Assembly: GCF_008831305.1 (NCBI RefSeq)
Contig: NZ_ML708629.1
Coordinates: forward strand, 1-45,607
Origin: Kocuria coralli
GTDB lineage: Bacteria > Actinomycetota > Actinomycetes > Actinomycetales > Micrococcaceae
Direction of reading: 5' to 3'
DNA length: 45,607 nt
Made by a program: the position numbers and the translations under genes. Below, piece after piece: positions 40,539 through 45,607 of the stretch (within the stretch, counting starts at the first letter, position 1; each line of letters starts with the position of its first letter). The notes below the pieces were generated by a model. It was given only the letters and a program-made list of their open reading frames with translations. It made no database searches and was not told the DNA's origin.

Positions 40539-42245
40539 GTGGAATCCATAGGTCTGCCGGCCATCGCGGCGGTCCTGATCATCGTGGTGGTCTCGGCCTT
40601 CGCACCACGACTCGGAGTGGCGGCGCCCATCCTGCTGGTCCTGGTGGGCCTGGGCTGCAGCCTGGTTCCCGAGATACCGGACCTGGTGATCGAGCCCGAC
40701 TGGATCCTGGTGGTCGTGCTGCCACCGCTGCTCTACGCGGCCGCGGTGAACGTGCCGACCACGGACTTCCGCCGCGAGCTGGGCACGATCAGCGCGCTGT
40801 CCGTGGGTCTGGTGGTGGTCTCCGCGTTCGTCGTCGGGTTCATCCTGTGGCGGATCTTCCCGGAGCTCGGCCTCGCCGGCGCCGTGGCGGTGGGCGCCGT
40901 GGTCAGCCCGCCGGATGCCGTGGCCGCGACCTCGATCGGCAAGCGCCTCGGCCTGCCGGGCCGCCTGGTCACCATCCTGGAGGGAGAGGGCCTGGTCAAC
41001 GACGCCACGGCCCTGGTCACCCTGCGCACCGCCATCGCCGCCGTCGGCACGTCGATCTCCTTCTGGGGAGTGCTCGGCGATTTCGCCTACGCAGTCACCG
41101 TGGCCCTGCTGATCGGAGGGATCGTGGGGGCGGTGAGCGTATGGCTGCGGTCCCAGCTGTCGCAGCCCGTCCAGACGACGGCGATCTCCTTCATCGTCCC
41201 GTTCGTGGCGTTCATCCCGGCGGAGGAGGTCGGCGCGTCCGGTGTCATCGCCGTCGTCGTCGCGGGCCTGATCACCAGCGCCCAGAGCGCCAAGCGGTTC
41301 AGCGCCCAGGACCGCATCTCCGAGCGCACCAACTGGCGCACCATCCTGCTGCTGCTGGAGAACGGGGTCTTCCTGCTGATGGGCTACCAGCTCACGTTCC
41401 TGATCGGGCAGGTCCGCGCTTCGGGTGAATCCGTGGGGCAGGCCGTCATGATCGGGCTCCTGGTGGTCGTCGTGCTGGTCGTCGTCCGGACCGCGTTCGT
41501 GTTCCCCATGGTCGAGTACATGGGCAGGCATCACAGGCTCTCGGCAAGCCGCCCGCGGCCCGTGGTGACCCTGGTACGCCGGGTCACGGCCAAGATCGCC
41601 CCGGATGACGGGCGCATGCAGGAACGGGCCGATCGCAAGCGCCGCCGCAGGGAGGCGGATCTCACCTTCTACGAGAACGAAGGCCTGGACTGGCGCGGCA
41701 GCGCGGTGATCTCCTGGGCGGGGATGCGCGGTGTGGTCACCCTGGCGGCCGCCCAGACCCTGCCGTTCGGGATGGCGCACAGGCCGCAGCTGATCCTGGT
41801 GGCGTTCACGGTCGCCGTCGTGACCCTGGTGCTGCAGGGCTCCACCTTGCCCCTGCTGATCCGGCTCCTGGGGATCCGGGGGACGGACATGGAGGAGCAG
41901 CGCCGCGAGTTCGGCCGGCTGATGGCGGAGATCGGCGAGACCGCACAGGCCTTCCTGAAGAGCCCCTCGCTCAAACGCCACGACGGCAAGCCCTTCGATC
42001 CCCAGGTGGTGGCTCAGGTCCAGCGCAGCAGCGTGGCCATCAGCAATGCCGCGGCCGTCCTGGAGGTCGGTGGCTCGAACACCTTCAAGCAGCGCTTCGA
42101 GCTGCAGGGCCGGCTGCTCGACGTCGAGCACGCCGCTCTCCTCGATGCACGGGCCTCCGGGAGCTACCGGTCCTCGACCATCGAGGCCGCGCAGAACCTG
42201 ATCGACTCCAACGTGGCCCGCCTGGAGCGTCCGCACAGCGGTTGA
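40539..42245 (+). CDS. CPA1-family Na+/H+ antiporter (NhaP/YjcE-like)
   Basis: 568 residues from GTG 40539, with GAGGAACGGAG upstream. The membrane part (about 1-440) has 12-13 hydrophobic segments and the ion-site motifs VVSPPDAVAA (Asp126) and EGEGLVNDATALV (Asn154-Asp155), as in electroneutral NhaP-type carriers. VISWAGMRGVVTLAAA near 390 holds the conserved Arg of CPA1. A ~60-residue hydrophilic insert (about 330-375) and a ~120-residue cytoplasmic C-terminal region follow and may sense pH or regulate. It is the second sodium/proton antiporter in the window, of a different family from NhaA. The APH-like gene starts 45 bp downstream. Confidence 0.92.
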   Translation: MESIGLPAIAAVLIIVVVSAFAPRLGVAAPILLVLVGLGCSLVPEIPDLVIEPDWILVVVLPPLLYAAAVNVPTTDFRRELGTISALSVGLVVVSAFVVGFILWRIFPELGLAGAVAVGAVVSPPDAVAATSIGKRLGLPGRLVTILEGEGLVNDATALVTLRTAIAAVGTSISFWGVLGDFAYAVTVALLIGGIVGAVSVWLRSQLSQPVQTTAISFIVPFVAFIPAEEVGASGVIAVVVAGLITSAQSAKRFSAQDRISERTNWRTILLLLENGVFLLMGYQLTFLIGQVRASGESVGQAVMIGLLVVVVLVVVRTAFVFPMVEYMGRHHRLSASRPRPVVTLVRRVTAKIAPDDGRMQERADRKRRRREADLTFYENEGLDWRGSAVISWAGMRGVVTLAAAQTLPFGMAHRPQLILVAFTVAVVTLVLQGSTLPLLIRLLGIRGTDMEEQRREFGRLMAEIGETAQAFLKSPSLKRHDGKPFDPQVVAQVQRSSVAISNAAAVLEVGGSNTFKQRFELQGRLLDVEHAALLDARASGSYRSSTIEAAQNLIDSNVARLERPHSG

Positions 42246-42290
42246 CACGCTGGCCTGCCGCCCCGGCCGCCGTCCTGCCATGATGTGCAC

Positions 42291-43556
42291 ATGGCACCCC
42301 AATCCGCGGCGGAGGAAGCGCAGGCGGTCGATCTGCTCAGCGGGCCCCGGGCCGACCGGGCGCTGCTGCTGGTGGCCCGGGCCCTGGGACTGGCTCCCCG
42401 CGCTGACCGTGCCCCCGGCCTTCCGGAAGGCACGTGGGCCCTGATGCAGCTCAACCACCGGCCGGGCGCGGGTGTGACAGGGGTCTTCACGGTCAGCCTG
42501 CGCACGCACCCCGCGGGAGTTCCGCACCACGCGGGGCTGGAGGAGCACGAGGCCCTCCTCTGTCTGAGCACCGCCGCCTTGCCGCACGACGCCGAGGTGG
42601 TCGCCTTCTCCTGGGGCGAGCAGCGGTTCTCCGGGTGGCTGTGGCCTGACGATCCTTGGCTGCCCGGCCTGCGGGAAGCCGCGCAGCCATCGGCCTCCCT
42701 GATCGCCGATGCCCGGGCGCGAGTGGTCCCGGTGGCATACCGGCCCACCCGCCGAGCCGTCTTCAGGGTGGAGTCCGACGACGACCCCCGGCCGCTGGCG
42801 TTCATCAAAGTCCTCCGCCCCCGCCGGGAAGCCGACCTGGTCCGGCGGCACTGCCTCCTGGCGGACGCGCAGGTTCCGGTCCCCCGTCCCCTGGCCGCGA
42901 CCGGTCACGGCGCCGTGGCCTTCCCCCCGCTGATCGGTCCGACGGCTGCCGCAGCACTCCGGGCGGCCAACGCCCCGAGACTGGAGCCGGAGCACCTGGT
43001 GGCACTCCTGGACCGGTTCCCCGAAGGCGTCCTGGCCCTGCCCCGCCATCCATCATGGACGGATCGCGTGGTGGACTACACCAGGTCGGCTGGCACGGCC
43101 CTCCCCACGGATATACGGAGGATCGACTCCCTGGCCACCGCGATCGCCGACGCCGCTGCAGACGTTTCCGGCGATGAGGACCTCGTACCGACGCATGGGG
43201 ACTTCCACCCCGGCAACGTGATCCTGGGTCCGCATCCCGTCGACCCGGCGCTGGGCCCGATCACAGGGCTCCTGGACCTGGACTCGGTGGGGCCCGGCCG
43301 GCTCAGCGACGACCTGAGCTGCTTCGTCGCCCACACCTGGCTGCTCACCGACGACGCCCGGCCCGGCGAAGGCTTCCCTCCCGTGGTGTCCCGGTACGTC
43401 GAAGCCTTCGGCCAGGTCGTGGATCCCACGGATCTGCGCATCAGGATCGCCGGGGTGCTGGTCTCCCTGATCGGCGTGGCGGGACGCCGTCGCGGGAGGA
43501 CAGCCGCCCGGCGTCGCCTGGCCCTGGCGGAGGCGGTCTACCGCTCGGCGCTCTGA
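42291..43556 (+). CDS. APH-fold phosphotransferase (aminoglycoside phosphotransferase/maltokinase-like)
   Basis: 421 residues from ATG 42291; an in-frame GTG six bases upstream is an alternative, and there is no ribosome-binding site. The C-terminal half holds the kinase core: Lys173 in LAFIKVLRPRRE for ATP, the catalytic loop THGDFHPGN (Asp304, Asn309) and the metal-binding LLDLDSVGPG (Asp329/Asp331). The N-terminal ~140 residues form a domain without an obvious match, containing EALLCLSTAALP and FSWGEQRFSGWLW. Family members phosphorylate aminoglycosides, choline, homoserine, sugars or maltose, and most actinobacterial ones are not resistance genes. It may be co-transcribed with the antiporter. 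The substrate is unknown. Confidence 0.82.
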   Translation: MAPQSAAEEAQAVDLLSGPRADRALLLVARALGLAPRADRAPGLPEGTWALMQLNHRPGAGVTGVFTVSLRTHPAGVPHHAGLEEHEALLCLSTAALPHDAEVVAFSWGEQRFSGWLWPDDPWLPGLREAAQPSASLIADARARVVPVAYRPTRRAVFRVESDDDPRPLAFIKVLRPRREADLVRRHCLLADAQVPVPRPLAATGHGAVAFPPLIGPTAAAALRAANAPRLEPEHLVALLDRFPEGVLALPRHPSWTDRVVDYTRSAGTALPTDIRRIDSLATAIADAAADVSGDEDLVPTHGDFHPGNVILGPHPVDPALGPITGLLDLDSVGPGRLSDDLSCFVAHTWLLTDDARPGEGFPPVVSRYVEAFGQVVDPTDLRIRIAGVLVSLIGVAGRRRGRTAARRRLALAEAVYRSAL

Positions 43557-43605
43557 GCTAGACCGCTGGGACCGGCACCGAGCCGGGTCGCGGCCGCGGA
43601 GACGG

Positions 43606-44802
43606 TTAGCTGAGGCAGACGGACTCGATCAGGTCCGCGGCACGACCGGCTCCACCGGCACGCGCCATGGACTCGGCCATGGCGCGTGCCCGATGCCGCA
43701 GCGCCTGGTCCCGGAGCATGGCCCCGATGGCCGTCCGGAGCGCCTCCGGGCTCGCCCGCCGTCGGCTCAGGCGTCTCCCGACGCCGCTGCGGGCGATGGC
43801 CGCCGCGACCATCGGCTTGTCCTGCGCGCCGGGAACTACGAGCACGGGGACGCCTTGTGCCACAGCTGCCAGAACCGCCCCGTAGCCCCCGTTCGAGATG
43901 AAGAGGTCGGTGCGCCTGAACAGCGCATCCTGAGGCGCCCATCCGACCGCGGTGACGTTGGACGGCAACCCGGGACTCGCTTCCAGGCCCGCGACGACCA
44001 GATGACAGTCCAGACCGTCGACGGCGTCGATCACCCGACGCGCCAGAGGGAAGGCGTCATTGCCCAGCGTGCCCTGGCTGAGGTGGATGACGGGGCGATC
44101 CCGGGGCAGGGATTCGAGCCAGGCGGGCTCCTCGCCCTTCCCCCTGGTACCGGCTGCCGTATCCCCCACGAAGTGGATATGCGGCGCAACGGGCCTCCTG
44201 GCCCGCTCCAGGCCGGCCACCCCCTGCGCCAGCACCAGCGTCGGTGACCAGGTTCCCTCCAGACCGGCGCGTCGCGTGGCGGGCAGGCCCAGCCTCCCGC
44301 GCGCTCCGTTGTGCATCCGCCGGAATACCCTCCCCACGGTGTTGTCCGCCGCGAACCTGAGCCCGGGATTCAGACCCAGTCCCACAACCGACTGCGACAT
44401 CGTGGCGTGCGGCACCCCGGACAGCCCGTGGAACAGGGACGGCGCTATGCACGCCCCCTCACCGACGACGACGTCGATGGGATCACGCCGGTGAATGGCC
44501 TCGAGATCCCGGGCCTGCGCAGGTGCGAGGCCAAAGAAGATGTGCTCGAAGCTGCTGAGCATCCCGAGAGGCCCGTTCCCCGGGCGCATCGCGGGGAACC
44601 CCGCGGAGGGGTCCCTGTCATCGAAATCCCGGGCCGCGTCGAACGGATGCCACTGCGCACCGGCCCGGTTCACGACGGCCGCGTACTTGGTCCCCGTGTA
44701 GAGGCCGACCCTATGTCCGCGGTCCAGGAGAGCACGCGCCAGTCCCGCCATCGGGTAGACGTGACCGGCGAACGGCATGGCGGCCAGCAGGACGTGCGCC
44801 AT
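43606..44802 (-). CDS. GT1 (UDP-glycosyltransferase-like) enzyme, macrolide/natural-product type
   Basis: 398 residues from ATG 44802, which shares one base with the TetR stop (TGATG), so the two genes are translationally coupled. The start VLLAAMPFAGHVYPMAGLARAL with its His in AGH is the acceptor-side signature of bacterial GT-B enzymes of family 1. Near the C-terminus the donor site reads FISNGGYGAVLAAVAQGVPVL, with Asn in place of the His of the HxGxGS motif, as in many MGT enzymes. These transfer sugars to small hydrophobic acceptors (macrolides, flavonoids, lipids). With a TetR regulator and a divergent gene, detoxification or export of a small molecule is plausible. Confidence 0.9.
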   Translation of the reverse strand: MAHVLLAAMPFAGHVYPMAGLARALLDRGHRVGLYTGTKYAAVVNRAGAQWHPFDAARDFDDRDPSAGFPAMRPGNGPLGMLSSFEHIFFGLAPAQARDLEAIHRRDPIDVVVGEGACIAPSLFHGLSGVPHATMSQSVVGLGLNPGLRFAADNTVGRVFRRMHNGARGRLGLPATRRAGLEGTWSPTLVLAQGVAGLERARRPVAPHIHFVGDTAAGTRGKGEEPAWLESLPRDRPVIHLSQGTLGNDAFPLARRVIDAVDGLDCHLVVAGLEASPGLPSNVTAVGWAPQDALFRRTDLFISNGGYGAVLAAVAQGVPVLVVPGAQDKPMVAAAIARSGVGRRLSRRRASPEALRTAIGAMLRDQALRHRARAMAESMARAGGAGRAADLIESVCLS

Positions 44803-45413
44803 CAGGCCTCCGGCGGGGCGTAGCCGTAGAGGTAGGCGCGGACCGAGTCCCGGGCGATGTTCTCCAGTTCTTCACCGGACAGAGGAGAGGCAGCGTAGTA
44901 ACCCCGTACTTCCGGAACGCCCTCGATCAGCTGCAGGAGGTGCAACGTCGCCACATGCGGGTCGGACGGTCGCAATTGGCCGGCCAGCATGAAGCGCTTC
45001 AGGTGGAGGGCGATGGCACCCTGGACCCGCTCCGGCCCCGCCTGCATCCCCCGGTCCAGGATCTCCTGGGGGACCTCGGCACGGTCGGCCTGGATGCGGC
45101 TGGCCAGCGCGAGGTAGAGCGAGAGCTCCGATGACTGCTGGAGCCATCGATCGGCGAACGCCACCAGCACGTCCTCGACGGGGCCGTCGACCCCGAGCTG
45201 CTCATGGATCGTGCTCAGACGGCGTCCCACGAACTCCCGGGCGACGAGTTCGACCACCGCACCGAACAGACCCGGTTTGTCCGTGAAGAGGTTGTAGATG
45301 GTCCGCGTCGACACGCCGGCTTCCTCGGCGATGTCGACGATCCGCGCACGGGTGTAGCCGTCACGGGCGAACACTCTCAAGGCGCCTTGCACCAGGTCGT
45401 CCTTCTTAGCCAC
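44802..45413 (-). CDS. TetR-family transcriptional regulator
   Basis: 203 residues from GTG 45413 with GGAG four bases upstream. The N-terminal helix-turn-helix is typical: ALRVFARDGYTRARIVDIAEEAGVSTRTIYNLFTDKPGLF (seen in two runs, FARDGYTRARIVDIAEEAGV and STRTIYNLFTDK). The C-terminal ~140 residues form an all-helical ligand domain like that of the AefR/TetR_C_7 group (LAGQLRPSDPHVATLHLLQL). It is the first gene of an operon with the GT1 gene and faces a gene starting at 45539. The symmetric operator at 45430-45467 is just upstream of its start, so it is probably an autorepressor. Confidence 0.93.
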   Translation of the reverse strand: MAKKDDLVQGALRVFARDGYTRARIVDIAEEAGVSTRTIYNLFTDKPGLFGAVVELVAREFVGRRLSTIHEQLGVDGPVEDVLVAFADRWLQQSSELSLYLALASRIQADRAEVPQEILDRGMQAGPERVQGAIALHLKRFMLAGQLRPSDPHVATLHLLQLIEGVPEVRGYYAASPLSGEELENIARDSVRAYLYGYAPPEA

Positions 45414-45429
45414 TTCACTCCATCCATAT

Positions 45430-45467
45430 TACAACCACCGTTGCACTTAAGTGCAATATGCGTTGTA
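45430..45467. promoter_or_regulatory. 38-bp fully symmetric TetR operator
   Basis: TACAAC (45430-45435), five bases, TTGCACTTAAGTGCAA (45441-45456, a perfect 16-bp palindrome), five bases, GTTGTA (45462-45467). The outer arms are exact inverses and equally spaced from the core. It lies 17 bp before the TetR start and 72 bp before the divergent start, so one site could control both. The two-level symmetry suits binding by two TetR dimers. Confidence 0.82.
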
Positions 45468-45538
45468 CTTCTGGTGTCGATAGCCACGGCTCTCCGGCCT
45501 GCAGCACAGCACTCGTCCCGTCAACTCTAGGAGGCACC

Positions 45539-45607
45539 GTGGGTACCGGTGGACCGCAAGGCATCACCCCGGCCGACCACCAGGCGGATACCAGTGTGGG
45601 GAAGATC
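45539..45607 (+). CDS. 5' end of a divergent gene under the TetR operator (truncated by window edge)
   Basis: A GTG at 45539 follows TAGGAGGCACC, the strongest ribosome-binding site near the edge, and the frame stays open to the last base (23 codons, starting GTGGPQGITPADHQADTSVG after the first residue). The visible part is polar, as in the short cytoplasmic N-terminus of many MFS efflux proteins that are divergent from TetR genes, but no domain can be identified from so little sequence. Confidence 0.7.
   Translation, partial: MGTGGPQGITPADHQADTSVGKI

Noticed and set aside
42242-42247. TTGACA as a -35 box for the APH-like gene
   Set aside because: It overlaps the antiporter stop codon, but the bases 17 bp downstream (GGCCGC) cannot serve as a -10 box.
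40113-43049. A 978-codon open frame on the minus strand
   Set aside because: It lies antisense to the antiporter and APH-like genes and joins the end of pdxH in another frame. Its product is low-complexity and rich in Gly/Arg/His/Gln, as expected from the complementary strand of GC-rich coding DNA.

Overview
The window looks like a chromosomal segment of a high-GC actinobacterium, most likely a member of the Micrococcales. The basis is the strong G/C third-position bias, the 13E12/DUF222-type HNH nuclease remnant, a SufS-SufU pair, a DUF2505 protein, many GTG starts, at least one apparently leaderless gene, a tRNA gene without an encoded CCA, and a glmU-prs / rplY-pth housekeeping core. I cannot name a genus. 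I saw no insertion sequence, integrase, phage gene or CRISPR array.

Layout. Positions 1-444 hold the 3' end of an HNH endonuclease. Positions 598-11495 are an exopolysaccharide (EPS) locus: on the plus strand a Wzz-like protein, a glycosyltransferase, a Wzy/O-antigen-ligase-like membrane protein and a second glycosyltransferase; on the minus strand a GT2 enzyme, a Wzx-like flippase, a large tandem alpha/beta-hydrolase-like protein and a GT4 enzyme. Positions 12140-20288 form a probable phosphonate-catabolism island: an OPA-family transporter, a class III PLP enzyme of the lyase-like type, two HutC-type GntR regulators, an FAD-dependent amine oxidoreductase, a PhnX-like C-P hydrolase that keeps the nucleophile Asp and the Schiff-base Lys, and a second MFS transporter. 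No PhnW transaminase is present, so the aldehyde substrate would be made by the lyase-like enzyme and/or the oxidoreductase. The intergenic regions in front of the transporter and of the lyase-like gene share an exact two-part DNA element, a candidate operator for this island.

Positions 20519-25859 carry a DUF2505 protein, nhaA, sufU, sufS, pth and rplY. Positions 26465-31516 are a plus-strand surface block inserted between rplY and prs: an EPS-initiating sugar transferase, a secreted GH25 lysozyme with three SLH repeats, and a secreted CAP-domain protein with three SLH repeats. Then come prs, glmU, tRNA-Gln(UUG), an ABC-F ATPase, an APC permease, a GntP permease, pdxH, a CPA1 Na+/H+ antiporter, an APH-like phosphotransferase, a GT1 glycosyltransferase with its TetR regulator, and the first codons of a divergent gene at the right edge.

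How the parts could fit together: the EPS genes cover assembly, export and chain-length control, and the separate polyprenyl-phosphate sugar transferase at 26465 could supply the missing priming step. The phosphonate island would import an aminoethylphosphonate, convert it to phosphonoacetaldehyde, and split it to acetaldehyde and phosphate, under substrate-sensing HutC regulators. Several long hairpins mark gene ends. These functional links are inference from families and gene order.
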